64,000 bases of DNA from Nipponacmea schrenckii (lineage: Eukaryota; Mollusca; Gastropoda; Lottiidae): NCBI GenBank assembly GCA_030562195.1, contig CM060202.1, positions 18,710,317 to 18,774,316 on the forward strand, in the 5' to 3' direction. Position numbers and translations under genes: made by a program. Positions 49,713 to 62,367 of the stretch are shown piece by piece. The notes beneath the pieces are model-generated. The model was not told where the DNA came from, searched no databases, and saw only the letters and a program-made list of their open reading frames with translations. Within the stretch, counting starts at the first letter, position 1; each line of letters starts with the position of its first letter.

Positions 49713-50280
49713 TTATCGAGGTATATCCGATTTACTTGCCATCAACTTTCTAGGCTCTCTAATAATATTGGAATGAAAGGATGTCCGAAGTTTACCTAAC
49801 GAATATTTGTCTACCCTGGTTGTTATGTTGTTACAGGTGCTGACCAGACGTATGGTTTTTTCTATTTCATGTACCTGTGTTTTGGAGGCTAGATCTATAT
49901 TTATAGTTCCAACCAACATTATATATTCTTACTAGAGCTTTTTATTCCTGATATTCTGGCGTTCTCAGTTCCAAAATAAGTTTGACACGTGCTTGATGGA
50001 GGATTTCACTAAATAATACATCAGAGTTTTTGGTGTATCATTACATTCCATGGAAAATAGATTCATAGTGAACAATAAGTTTTGGTAGTTTTTTGTTAGA
50101 ATGATAGAGTATATTTCTGTCAATTGCTATATTCCCTGTATAATGATATCTGCAGAGGAAATAGGCAGCACGTTGATTGTGTAGCATTTTGTCTGTATTG
50201 AAGCCATTCCAAATTTTTGATTCCTGCTTATTTAGGTGAAGTTTGTTGATTTTTTTTAAGGCCCGTGTAGAATTCTATTA
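49713..50280 (-). other. Compositionally distinct segment with coding-like frames
   Basis: This stretch has more GC and more CpG than its neighbours (TATCCGAT, GTCCGAAG, AACGAAT, AGACGTAT). On the minus strand a 68-codon frame (49713-49919, ending KLMASKSDIPR) is followed upstream, in another frame, by 76 stop-free codons (containing NQRAAYFLCRYHYTGNIAID) flanked by double stops. It might be a decayed mobile-element or gene-derived sequence. Frames this long also arise by chance, and no family was recognised. Confidence 0.18.
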
Positions 50281-53200
50281 ATCTTTAGTTAACCAATATT
50301 TGTTAATTTTTTGCTGGTGAAGATTTTGTCTTGTTCAGAATTTGGTGTTAAAATCAGAGGATGTCGTGAGCCTGTGTTGTAATGGTTCTTGTATCATTGG
50401 TTCTTCAATTCCTGACAATTATTTCCTTTCTGCTAGTCTATAAGTGAGTGATAGTAAATAAAATGGATGCTAGTTGAAGAAATCAGGATAAATCTATGTT
50501 GTTCTAATATTGATTGACTTACAGTTGAACTTGTCTTTAGATTTCCTTTATGTTACAATACTAAGTGTTATTCTGGTTATTGTCTTTTAGAGAATTTCAT
50601 CTCCAGGAACTGTTGGAACTTTGTTGGAAATTTTTGGTTGTAGTGGGTTCCACTTCTTCAGGTTCAACACTCAAGCTGTCCAAGAGTTTTATTCCCTGTC
50701 AATTTCCAGGATTTCTCTTTTCCTCAATTTATCTTAAGTTCCAGGATTTCCCTTTCTCTCAATATATCTATGAAAACTAAAAAAGCAAAGTTAGCACTGT
50801 TTCTTGAAATGTTTCAAAATTTGAAAATATTAATTCTTTAATAAATTTAAAATTTCCTTAACAATTTTCCTGAATTCTAAAAAAAGAAGAAGTTCAATCT
50901 CATTTTCATGATAAATGGAATTGAAAGATTGATTTCAAATCTCTTACTTCTGCAACATTTATTTTTGTAGCAGATCAAACTAATTTTGTTCAGTGACTAA
51001 ATGGATTTTTCTCTGACTACAGCAGTTGTTAGTTATCTATGCCAGTTAGTATTGATTTTGGCCATTATGGCAGCAGTTATAGACACTTTTCTTCCTTCCA
51101 AACCTGATTTGACTTGGCGTTGTGCTAACCTATAACATGTTATGTTTCTGTGAGTTAATCTTCAAGATATGATTCCTGCAATTGATTTTTTGCTTCATTG
51201 GACTCTAATCTACTGCTGAATTCACAATCGGAGAAATTTCGACTTCATATTGTCAAGTTGGATGATAGGCATGTATTAATAGTTGATATTACCAAGTTTA
51301 TAATAACTTAAGGTGTTTTGTGAGAGAAGCACAGAATTGTGTTTCATGTACTATGCATTTTCATATCTAAAACTTAAAATATATTTCAAGAAATATGAGT
51401 GTTCAAAATTTATTTTAAACTGTATGTTTATAGTGGTACAAGTTAAATTGTTAAATCTTATAAAAGCATCAAGATCTACAGACTCTGATTTCTAAGTTAT
51501 GACAATGTTAAATCTATATACTGTGCAGAAGTGAATTCAGAAGGAATTTTATCTTCATCTAAACTTAAGAAGTTTTTATTTTAGTTATCATAGAAAGATA
51601 TGACAAGAAAACAGTTGATGGTTTTTGAAGTCTGTTGAAAAAAATGTTATACTTTTTAAAATTTGAAAAATTTTCGTGAAATTTAAGATAATTCATTGTG
51701 TTTGAAGATGAAGTGTGTTGTCAAATATGTTTAAAAATTTGTGAAGTGATTAAGAAATATTGAGAATGACAGCTTCTTCCTATTGAAGTTTTAAACCAGT
51801 ACTACCAGTTACGGACTTATACATAGAAGGCTAAGTTACGAGATATTTTTGAAAAAAAAAATGTAAATCTTGAAAAAATATTGATTGTCACATGCCACAG
51901 AGTGAGTTATCAATCAAAATAAAATATGTTCATAGATCACATATTGTCAAATATTGAATTGTAAAATATGTATGAGGGTTGAGATTGAGTCATGAGAAAC
52001 TTGTAAATTACCAATACTTAGGAATGTCGTTAACATTTGTAACTCTCTACTCTTGAAGTTAGATTTATTCTTGTTCAACAATGCTCAGTATAAGGTAAAA
52101 ATCATTGATTAATATGTTGAAAATCTTGTATTATGTCATGAATCAAGTTAGATTTTAGGTAGTAATAGAGGTACAAATTTGTGTCTGTCTTTTAGATTTA
52201 AAATTGTTCATGTGTTTGTAGGACGTAACACTCCATTCATTTCATTTGTTTATATGTGATCTTATACATTCATTCCATGTGCATGATAATGATACACTTG
52301 ATCCACAAACATGTCTGAAAAATGTTTTTTCTTGAAATCCATTTAAATGACAAATTTGTACCAATAGAAGTGATTATACCAATAATTTGTTCCAAAATCT
52401 ATTTAATTATAGGGGAAGGTAACAAAGTAAGATATTATTAAGTGAAAATGTTTTGCCTCAGACGGAAGGATTGAATTTTAAACAACACTACTGAGATTTA
52501 GATGAATTGATTTTAGAATTTGATTTTGTTTGTGTTTTTGTCTAGTAGAGCTAGCAGACATTCTATAATATAAATGTAGCTCTATCAATACTAATTACAT
52601 GAAAAAAAATTTGGAATTTTATTTCAGAATTTACTATTCTCTTGGTATTTTCTTTTATGCTCAATCTGATCACGAAATGCTGTTGAATTTTTTGAAATGC
52701 TCACTTACTATTGTATACTTGCATTGAAGAAAATTGTGAATAAAAGACTTCCATATTACTAAAGGCTTAAGGTATTGCTAATGAATGATCCAAGATAAAT
52801 TTAAATAATTACAATATGGTTATGTTCAAGATAATATTTTATTGAATTCTCAAGAGATGCGTTGTAATGATATATTTTATAAATTTCTATCAATTTATTA
52901 GTAAAAGAAACCACTCAAGTCTTGAAAGGTCAAATTAGATTTCATTTGATGAGTAAAAAAATATTTTCGAGTTCTTTTAATAGTTAAGACTTCTTATCGG
53001 CAAATATTCTTCAAATATGTCGCCATTTATTGAAATAAATGTTTTCTTTTTGTTACTTGAAGGCATGAAGAGTGAGTTCATGATTATAAGTGATTTTTGA
53101 TTTGCTGAAATTGAATGCTGTTATCACAACCATCTCAAAATTTGAATATTTTCTGTCATTTAAATATCGATATGGTCTAAAACGTCAATGGCAAACACTC

Positions 53201-55675
53201 CTCACTCGTAAAAAATCAGCTATTGATATCTCCGTTCAACGTTTATCCGTTAGATTTCCTTTTCTTTCAATTGACGTAGTTTTTTTTCTCATGGACAATT
53301 CTAGTACGAAATCATAAAACCTTTGCTTTGTTCAAATCTTTTTACACATTTTTCCTATGGCCTGAGATAGATAAAGTAACCGTTGCTGGTTGAGTGAATA
53401 GTCACTGTCTATTAGTTCTATATAGCTAGGATATATTATAAATGAACTATAATAGACAATTAAAATATATTATATTTAATAGTTCAACCTAACGCTAATT
53501 GTTAAAGCCAGTTATTATAATGACAGTGAACTAAACACCTATACTTTATTATTACTGCTAGTCTTCCAATAAACTAATCTTTATAGAAATGTGTATGTAT
53601 TTGAAATTTTATTTCTGCATAGTTTTTGAAGAATAAGTATATGGAATATGTTTACTTTATTTGGTTTAAAATTATAATTTATTATATGAATAAAGAGGAA
53701 GTTTAAGATATTAAACCTGAACAGAAGATAACTGTTAATTTGAAAGCAAATCAGAAACTCTAAAGCATTTAATACCATAAATGTCATTCGTTACAAAATT
53801 TATCATATCACAAGAAAGTGAAGCTAGCAATATATGAATGTGTACAAAAGAGGCAGTATTATCTTGCCTACAATCCACAGTTTTCACGTGAGTGTTTGTC
53901 TTTAAAATGTGATTAACACCCTAAAAAACCACGCTCTGTATACAACTTCATAGACAGAAGATGTTCAAAGTTTACTTAACGTTAGTCCTTATCACACAAA
54001 ATAGAGAAAGACTTGACAAAATCACAAAACATTTGGTGAAAGTTGCCTCATAATCACTGTAAACTAGCTGATAATTGATAAATATTTTGAAATTTTTATT
54101 TGTCAATATTTCTATGATATATGTGCCTTCATGATCTTTATTAATAAATCTTTCGATGATTAAAATGTCTTTGATAGAATGATTTTATACACTATAAGAT
54201 GTATTTGTGTAGCAACTTTCCATCAGTTTTATACTAGGAAGATGGCATCCAAGACTGTCATTTTATACCATTTTCTATTCTGTATATTATATATAATATA
54301 TTATAATCTGTGATTGTAGAATATGAATATCAACAATGGTTCATGACACCTCTATGAGATTTTCTGCTCAAGAGATTTTCAAAGACATGTTACCTTGGCA
54401 TATTCTTTAGATTTACCATCTGGTGTGATCCCTTAAATCAAAATAGTCCTTTGAAAGACTCATGACTTATGCATTTCTGCATCATTTACCTAAAGTTTGA
54501 CTTATTCCATGTCAAATTATAAAGACATTTGAAACAGACGTCAAAAATTTATTAAAATAAAGTTGTGATTTAAAGTTGTAAAAAGGGGACATGGAGTACC
54601 TTTGTATTGGATTTTTCTATTTAATGGGTCAATATTCAATAAAATGATGATGATTAATGATCATAAAGAATAGAGTTTTTATTTTTTATTGTCCTTAGTC
54701 TGTCACATTGTTAACCCGCCATGATTATTCCACTTGACAACTTTGAGTCTTTCATACTTTCACTTTATGTCTTTGGCTTTGATGTTGGAAAGTTTATGAC
54801 TTCTCTTTATGTGGCATTTTATTGTCCTATTATTTGTAACCTTTAGAAAATGTGTCAGCTTATAAGAATAAGATGTTATGCAGTTTGGTTTTTTCATAAC
54901 GATTTAAATTATAACAATCCTGCTGGTGTGAAACTGTATATTTCATTGTCTATATTTATTTTATTTCAAGTGATTCAAGTTTGGGTCAAGTTATCTTCTA
55001 AGAACCATTTCATAGTGGCAATTTAAGCTCCTATAATTATGAACATGGTTCAACTTTCTGCAACACCTGATACTGCTGAGTTTGTTAAATAAGTGTCATT
55101 GCAGATTGAAATATATTTTGGGTTATAATGATACAGTGAGAAAGAATATTGTAGATATTTGGCATACAGATTCATTTCTGTTTTAAAAATGCTGGATAAG
55201 TAGCCTATATTTATGTCACTGGGCTACTGTGGCATAGATTGTTTCTCAGTCCTCACATGCTATTCTATCTGTATTTAACCTTTCACCTTTGTGCTAATCA
55301 AATTACATATTTTATCAATTTAAAAATACATTGATATCAGTTATTATTAATCTGGATGATGAAGTATTGTGACAGGCAATAGATAGTATATCTAATCAAA
55401 ATACCATAGTTCAAGATAAATATACAGTTTTAAAAATACCAATATACTGTCAACATAACTGGTATATTGTCAATATACACTAGTTATACCTACATGTCAA
55501 TTGTTATTATGATGTATTGGTTAAATAAATAATACTGATTTTTCTATGACTAATATTACATACTGTTTTTATTTTGTCATACCAGTATATTGAAGATGTA
55601 GAACATCTGTCATGACTATGTCAATTTTTTTTATGAATGACAAATTGAGTAACTGATTCATAAGACATCTCTAAC
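50281..55675. other. Non-coding stretch, no supported gene
   Basis: AT-rich, with many homopolymer runs. A CACGTG E-box lies at about 53886-53891. A palindrome-like ATTATATATAATATATTATAAT lies near 54285-54306 (AT-rich, so of little weight). Open frames at 50565-50780, 51313-51495, 53090-53317 (+) and 53581-53787 (-) have no splice support. Confidence 0.5.
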
Positions 55676-55800
55676 TTAAAGGGATACTGCATCTTAGTGT
55701 GAACATAAAATTTTAGTTCTCAAGAATGGTCAATATGAGTATATATTCATCAGGGAACTTACCTCTTATCATAAAGTAACAGAATCCGTTAGAGTCAATG
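55676..55800 (-). mobile_element. Truncated inverted copy of the 43.1-kb element
   Basis: From TTAAAGGGATACTGCATCTT onward, this segment is the inverse complement of about 43235-43362, matching over about 120 bp with roughly one difference in five or six. Conserved blocks include GAATATATACTCATATT and GTATCCCTTTAA (in the 43-kb orientation). It begins with TTAA (55676-55679). No opposite terminal repeat was found further right, so it is truncated or too diverged to recognise. Confidence 0.65.
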
Positions 55801-56540
55801 AAATTTAAGAGGGCTTTCATTAGCTTTCTATGGTAACATGAAATATTTAGATTCCACTTAATAATGATGTTCTCTTGCCCAAGTTATTCTTTTTGATTTT
55901 CTTCAAAGTATTCTGATGCTATTAGTAGCTTTATGAATGACTTTGTACATTGTTTGGATGTTTTCATAGTTGGCACTAAAATATTCACCTTTGTCTTTAG
56001 ATCTAGTTTTGTCAAATGTCTTGAATCCTATTGTATTCACTGCCATATTATTGTTCTTTATTCTAATATATAAGTCAAGATTCTATTACACTATATAAGA
56101 CTAGAAATAATATCATAAAACTATGAATAAATTTCCATAGTAATAATAATGGAATAGATTCTCTAATAGCCAGTTTTTAAAACAGATTTAGATGAAGACT
56201 GATATTTTATTCTATTGTCTAAAATTTCGTATTTTGTGCACTGCATGGCATAGACTATTACACAAGACCAAATAGAAACAGATAAGATGTCTTATGTTTG
56301 TATGGATTGATTCCTATCTAGAACTCATTTCAGGATGGTCAAACAGTACCTTCTTCTGAACGGATGAGACAAAATTATTTAAGTTATGTCTGTTGGACTG
56401 AGAGAAAAGACAGATGGGATGTGATGGGTTTATTCTGTTCGAGATCAGTTGAAAAGGTTACATTCTGTCTTGTTATATAGATATTATTTAACGACCATAA
56501 TTAAATTAGCCAGATTATGGTGTATTTTGTGGAGGAAAAT
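55801..56540. other. AT-rich non-coding stretch
   Basis: Nothing recognisable was seen. Confidence 0.5.
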
Positions 56541-56840
56541 TGGTTAATCTCACGTCTGCCTTCTCTACCTCCGTGTGGCCTGATAAACACAAGGGCTGGT
56601 TTCAGAGAGGGTGAATAGGTAAGATCTGTGCTGAACAGCATTTATGCTAATGTGCAAATCGAAGGTTGAGTATTCAGACAGCAATGTTTTCTCTCTGATA
56701 AGATTCAAGGTTTCAATTCATCTGCACAAAGTTGCAGACGGGGTTCATTGAATTCCGATTGATTTTGTGTGAAGAGTAAACAGCAGAGTTAGGACACAGA
56801 CCACTAATATTTGATCTATTACATCAACTGGTGACCTCTA
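56541..56840. promoter_or_regulatory. GC-raised segment with paired octamer-like sites
   Basis: The segment is less AT-rich than its flanks. TTATGCTAATGTGCAAATC (56642-56660) holds two adjoining POU-factor octamer-like sequences, ATGCTAAT and GTGCAAAT. It may be an enhancer within the proposed long 5' intron. Motif matches alone are weak evidence. A palindromic GACACGTGTC lies 0.1 kb further on, at about 56930-56939. Confidence 0.15.
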
Positions 56841-57292
56841 CGACTGTCAAGACATTTTTAAAAAGTCGTCATATTTGTTGAATAAATAGCAACTAGTGTG
56901 TCCAAGTGTGTCTAAAGCTTCGAAAATGACACGTGTCTTGAATGAACTTTGCTGGGTTTTGGGTACAGAATTGTGGACAGGTGGCTTGAGGTATTTATCC
57001 CTAATACAGACAATGAAAATTTAAAGACTGTTGTTTAATTATCGGACCATTTGTCCCTACTTCCCATCTCCATTGTTACCAAGTGTAATAATGTCTCTTG
57101 AAGAAATTTGAAGTGTTGATAAACGTTTAAAAGCTGTCTATAATTTTACAGTATCTTTATATTTCAATGATGCACATAATTAGTTGGGATTTCTAGCATG
57201 TTCAGAATACATAATCCTATTGTAATACTCTCATGGAGAAATTAAACTTTATATTTCTGTACTCAAGTATATAATCTGTGGGCCTGGTTTCA
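56841..57292. other. Non-coding stretch
   Basis: No feature other than the GACACGTGTC palindrome was seen. The stretch ends near GGGCCTGGTTTCAGA, which faintly resembles the termini of the 27.1-kb family. Confidence 0.5.
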
Positions 57293-57356
57293 GACTGTTT
57301 TATTAAAGGGACAGTAGATTGTCCTACATTTGACTGTTTTATTAAAGGAACAGTAG
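57293..57356. repeat. 39-bp direct duplication, two copies
   Basis: GACTGTTTTATTAAAGGGAC and AGTAG occur at 57293 and again at 57332, with one G-to-A change (AAAGGAAC). TTAAAGGGACAGTAG also resembles the ends of the TTAA-flanked element at 43075, so it may derive from such a terminus. Confidence 0.9.
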
Positions 57357-59898
57357 GCTGTATCACCTTTTGAAATGTCTTTAGTACAATTGAAAGATTG
57401 TTTCAAATGTTTTTCATATGAATGTGAAGCTATAATATGCAAAAGAATATAAAGTGAATGTAATATAGCTATGAATATGTATTCTTAAACATAAATAATA
57501 AGGCTTAATTGCAACAGAAATATTCTTTAACAGTGTATTTATATTGACAAAGTCGGTCTGTAATTTGGTTATATAGACCCCTGGATTGTCTACATCAATA
57601 GAATAAATACAAAGTAGTCCTTTCAAATAATTCGTAAGCTCAAATAAAGCACGTGGTTCTATTTGCTCGTTGTTCTATGAAAGCGGTGAATTAGTTTTTC
57701 TTGAATGGAGTGCACCTTTATTAGAGGCCGATATTGAATGGCCGTCGAGTCTATGACATCTGCCTGTATGTTTGTAGTTCTCGACCCTAGAACGTTCAGT
57801 GTGAGGACTTTTGTTCAGTTTGGTCTTTTCTTATTTGTCTAGCATAGACCACCCTTTTCTTGTATAGTCTGTAGAGAGTATGAGAAAACTTGAGCTATAG
57901 TCGTCTTGTTAGAAATCTTATATAAATGTTATTCCTTGAGTAAATGTGTGGAAATATTTTTGCTAGTTTTTTTGTAAAAGCTTTACAAGCTGTATGTTTT
58001 TAGATCTCTTATTGGTCTCAAAAGGACTTTTCAGTATATATTTACCATTCTCTTTTGTGATATGTTTCAAATTTTAAAAGCATTTGTATGTTGTATAATT
58101 ATACAATAGAGAACTGCTTGTATTTAGAATTAATAAGAACATGAAAACACATAACAAATATAAAAGGTGCAATAGAGCTTACGTTGTTTAAAATTTTGTT
58201 TACATCACTTTGTCTTCTAAAGATTTTTCTTTTTCAACATATGCATATTTGAATATCTGAGTATTTGTCTGTCTGTCAAATAAATGGGTAATCTTGAATT
58301 TATTCACCGCAGACTACAAGTTTAAACTCAAGAATTCTTATGCAAAGATAGAATTTCCATGAGAATAAATATTTCTGCATATTTGTTTGCCATTGACTGC
58401 ATTTCAATGCATTTAAAGAATGATAACATTCACAGAAGAATGTAGAAGCATATGTAAATCATTGTTCTGTGTAGACTGAAGCAATGTTCTGGTAAAATTG
58501 TTGTTTAAAGGTATAAAAAATAGTCCCATAAGGTAGATTTGATATCATTGTGGTCTGTTGACTAGCCAGTTCGTATATTTTCATATACCATTTAATGATG
58601 TCTATTGAGAATTATGTGTTGTACATCAGATGTAGGGAAAGAAAACTTAAACGATTAGCAAGTGATGCACTCATTATTTTTTCCATCACCTTTTTTCTGT
58701 TTTCTGAAAAGATGGATCATTTCAACATTATGTAACATATTTGATTCATGCTTAAAGAAGAAAATTTCATAATTTACAAAATACATGGTTAAAAATGGGT
58801 AGCAAGGAAAAGCTGAAGTTAGAAAATTTATAGTCAAATATGTTAACTATTGTTGAGGTAGATTTTTAGGATTTATCAAGAGACCTTGTAAAAACTGTCT
58901 GAGTCTATAACTTTAATGTACCAAGCCATATTCCATTGCTTTTTATCTACTTTATATAAACCTATAATCTTTTCCATTACCAGAATTTTTTTCATCATTC
59001 AGGATGGTAGGGGAGATAGTAGTCTTAAGTTTTTATATGAAATTTGACATCAGTAACTTCCATCTTCTTGAATATATGAAATGAAATTTGATAAATTGAT
59101 GTGAAAAAAGCGTAAAATGATTAGAAGTTGTAAAGGGATTTGTAAAGATCTTTGCTGTAGGTAAGGAGGGTGGTACGAACTAACAAGCTCAAACTACCTC
59201 TAGTCTCCCAGGCTTCTATTGTCAAGAGGTGAATATTGAATGACATTATGAATAACTACTTATATAGATTATAACTGTCGAATGATGAAAACAACAAAGT
59301 AAGCAAATTTGGGAAAATTGAGAATTTCTAAAGTATATTGAAATATTTTTTGAATCAAATTAGTGAGATCATGTCCACCTGTTTGGAAAATTTTATTTTT
59401 TTCGATTTTGTTGCCATAGAGAAATTTAAATTACCCATTTCCTATACTGAAGTGACTTACAGGGCTGGTAACTCTTGACTATTTCAAATTTTCAAACACC
59501 TTTTAGCTGCATTCTTACAAAAACTTATAATTACTATTAAATAGCTACTTTATGTGACTGATTTATTTGAATAGATTCTACTTTATTATAATTGGGTGGA
59601 TAAAAAAAAGTGAAATTTTGACTCAATTTAAATAATTGAACCAGACTTTCAGTTTTTATGTCTGAATTACAAGGCAGTTAAATATAACGTCAAGTGATTA
59701 GAAAAAATCTTTTTTTTCCTAAAATAAACTATAGAAGGAAAAGTTAAATGCTGTATCAGCACTATATTTTTGTGAGAAAATTGTTCTTTGTTTAATAAAC
59801 TCCTGAACTTAGTATTGGGTTGTACTAAGTTTAAGTACTAAGTACTACTGCTTTTAAAATGCTGATAAGACATATAGAAATAGGCATAGTGAAGAAGC
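57357..59898. other. Non-coding stretch, no supported gene
   Basis: CpGs are slightly more frequent at 57640-57800 (CACGTGG E-box at about 57651, GGCCGTCGAGTC at 57740), which might be regulatory. Open frames at 57414-57626 and 58655-58837 (-) are not supported. Confidence 0.5.
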
Positions 59899-59973
59899 AT
59901 AAGATATATGGATATACTATTTCTGACATTTATTAACTCAACGTTTCACATGTTCATACAAGCAGGGTTATCA
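59899..59973 (+). repeat. Dispersed repeat copy, relative of 48.3 kb
   Basis: It starts ATAAGATATATGGATATACT and continues through TTTATTAACTCAACGTTTCA to AAGCAGGGTTATC. It matches 48322-48394 over its length with scattered differences and small indels, and its start matches the terminal repeat of the 6.7-kb element. Confidence 0.6.
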
Positions 59974-60109
59974 AGAGAAATAATATAACAAAACTAAACA
60001 ATATATTATATAGAAAATAAATAAGTAACAATCAAGATTGTAAAGTACTAAGTTCTAGTTTAATTTGTCCATTGAAATTGTAGTTTGTACTTTAATTACT
60101 AATTTTCCC
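59974..60109. other. Short non-coding gap
   Basis: AT-rich; nothing recognisable. Confidence 0.6.
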
Positions 60110-60155
60110 ATTTTCTCAAGAATTCTTATACATTTTCTCAAGAATTTCTTATACA
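60110..60155. repeat. 22-bp direct duplication, two copies
   Basis: ATTTTCTCAAGAATTCTTAT occurs at 60110 and, with one extra T, at 60132. Confidence 0.9.
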
Positions 60156-60441
60156 GCAAGTTCAAATCACACAGAGACAATAAAAAAAAGTTAAAGTCAG
60201 ACAAAGTTTTGTTTACGCTACACCTGACTTGAACAGGGAGCTAAAGTTGTTGTCCAAACGTATGAGAGGGTGTTTATACGACCGTTGACTTCAGTCATTC
60301 ACTCATTCTAGGAAAACAAGTCAACAGTTAAATCTATTGAACAAAGCATGTACTCCGTCTACTTCTAGCCAATTGCTGTTTGACTTCAAACGTTGGTACA
60401 TATTTACATGTCCACTGTTGTAAATTTTCCTGCCCAGACGG

Positions 60442-60448
60442 TATAAAG
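60442..60448 (+). promoter_or_regulatory. TATA-like box, possible alternative promoter
   Basis: TATAAAG at 60442-60448 lies in a less AT-rich stretch (60200-60520) that also has CCAAT at about 60370 and 60457 and several CpGs (AAACGTATG, ATACGACCG, CAGACGG). A start about 30 bp downstream, near 60475, would put a 5' UTR within 1.9 kb of the signal-peptide exon. No clear splice donor pairs with it. A chance TATA in AT-rich DNA is likely. Confidence 0.15.
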
Positions 60449-62017
60449 TTAGCTACCAATTTAGAGGTCGGAAGTTCTTGAGAATTTTAATGCGTGAGAT
60501 ATGGGCACATGGTAAATCAAAGATGTTTGAAATATGTCTTCCTCAAATGTAACAAGAGTGAAGAAAATTGAAGCAGAAGCATTTTCTAGAATTTTATGAC
60601 ATAACTAGAAATTTGGTTGTAAGCTATAGATACACATGTAGTGGACTTATACAAGCATTGTTCACGATGCAAAGAATGCTCTCTGGGAATGGTAACTGTT
60701 TTTGCAACATGACTTACTTATAGACATGGTTTAAGCTTCACATTCTTCAATTAAGTTTTTCCATTTTCCAATTTTACAAGATTTATATTTTGAATTCTTG
60801 TTGATAATCAAGAGTGACTGAAGTATTTATTTTTTTACCTGTAATATAAAAGGTAACAGAAGGTAATCTTAATTTAAGGTGTAACTTATCACTTTAGTAT
60901 GTGAATGAAATAAAAAAACGTAGATTGAGTGCGAGAAATGTCTGACGCCAGTACTCTGATTAAACAGTGACTGTTTGATATAAACTATCAATTAGAACCT
61001 CTCCATTAATATCTATTATCATTCTATCTAGTCATGCAACATCGGACTTGATTTCTACCCTTTTATTCATTCAATCATTTTATCATTCAATCTTCTATTC
61101 ATTTAAATCATCTTCTATATACACATTTACTTTCTTCATTTTAACAATTGACTTTCATTCAACTGTCAAGCTTGCGTTGATGGACTGATAAATTTCGATA
61201 AAAAAACGTGATTTTATAAAGATATTTATAAATCCTGCCATAATTTTAGGGTAAGATATATGAATGCTATTGATGTTCAAATTATGGTTGTTGAAGTGAG
61301 GGGTTAATTGAAGCCATCTAATGGGTCTGAATTATTAAATTAAATGGTGGCTTTAAATGGATCTCTCACAGTACAAATCTTTTGTATCACGTTTTAAAAA
61401 GTTACACTGATCTTTATCATTGGATGCTGATTTTCAAATAAGATTTCATAAGCCTTGCTTGTGTAATATTATAATGAAGATTTGAAGGCAGTTAAGGTGT
61501 GTTTCAGTTAAGTCTAATGTCTACAAAAATATTGAACTTGTTTGAGTATGGTTGTGAGTTATTGAAATGGTTTAGAATTTTTTTAAATGTTTGTATTGAA
61601 GTTTTTAATGACTCCCTATAATTTGCTGATATCACGAGACTTTATCTCAGTTTTGAAATGAAAAATCTGCTTTCACTTTTTATGACATTGATTTGCAACT
61701 TTTTTTTAAATGATTTAAAATTTATTCAAATGATGTTCAATTACTGGAGTTTTATCAGTGACGTTTAAAATTGCAGGGTTAAAAATTTTGAAATGTCAAA
61801 CTAATTTGTTGATTATTGTCACATTTTAAAAATTAATATGAACTTTTAGTATCTGAACCAACATTACAGGGTTTCACTTTATTCAACCTCCTGCTGTATC
61901 CTTTCTGACACAGGCTTCAATTGGATAATTTACCATTTTAAAATTACTTGGAATACAAACTGCCACATCTGTGCTCTTTAATATTCCATGATGTGGTCAA
62001 TGATGTTTGCAACATTT
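60449..62017. other. Non-coding stretch upstream of the signal-peptide exon
   Basis: No exon was seen. The stretch is AT-rich, with ordinary homopolymer runs. Confidence 0.5.
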
Positions 62018-62083
62018 CAGGGTAACTGTAGATTCATACCAGGGTAACTGTAGATTCATACCAGGGTAACTGTAGATTCATAC
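62018..62083. repeat. 22-bp tandem repeat, three identical units
   Basis: CAGGGTAACTGTAGATTCAT plus AC is repeated at 62018, 62040 and 62062 with no differences, about 230 bp upstream of the exon at 62313. Each unit contains CAG followed by GGTAAC, so it repeats weak splice-site-like sequence. Its identity implies recent origin. Confidence 0.98.
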
Positions 62084-62312
62084 CAAACATGTAAGCTTTT
62101 AACAAGCACACATATTTTACCTTTTAGTTTAGTTTGTTTCTTCCATTTTAAGCATGACATATGATGCTAAGACTCAGAAACAAATAGATTTGTGTTTAAA
62201 ATATCCAACAAACTTTAAATAACAAATTGATTGTATTGATCATAATTATCACAAGGAAATGTTGTGCTTGTTTGACAAATATTTTAATCCTGTCTATCTT
62301 GTATAATTTCAG

Positions 62313-62367
62313 GTCTGTGTGGAATAATGTGTAAAAGGCGGTGTGTGTAACAACGTAATGAGGAATC
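62313..62367 (+). other. 5' UTR part of the first coding exon, with uORFs
   Basis: The exon follows a strong 3' splice site (CCTGTCTATC...ATAATTTCAG, AG at 62311-62312), so at least one upstream 5' UTR exon must exist. Within the exon there is a complete 7-codon upstream ORF (ATG at 62327, TAA at 62348-62350). A second upstream ATG at 62358 starts an overlapping out-of-frame ORF ending at TAG 62424-62426. Such upstream ORFs usually lower translation of the main frame. Confidence 0.5.

Noticed and set aside
54285..54306. AT palindrome
   Set aside because: Pure A/T self-complementarity is expected at this composition.
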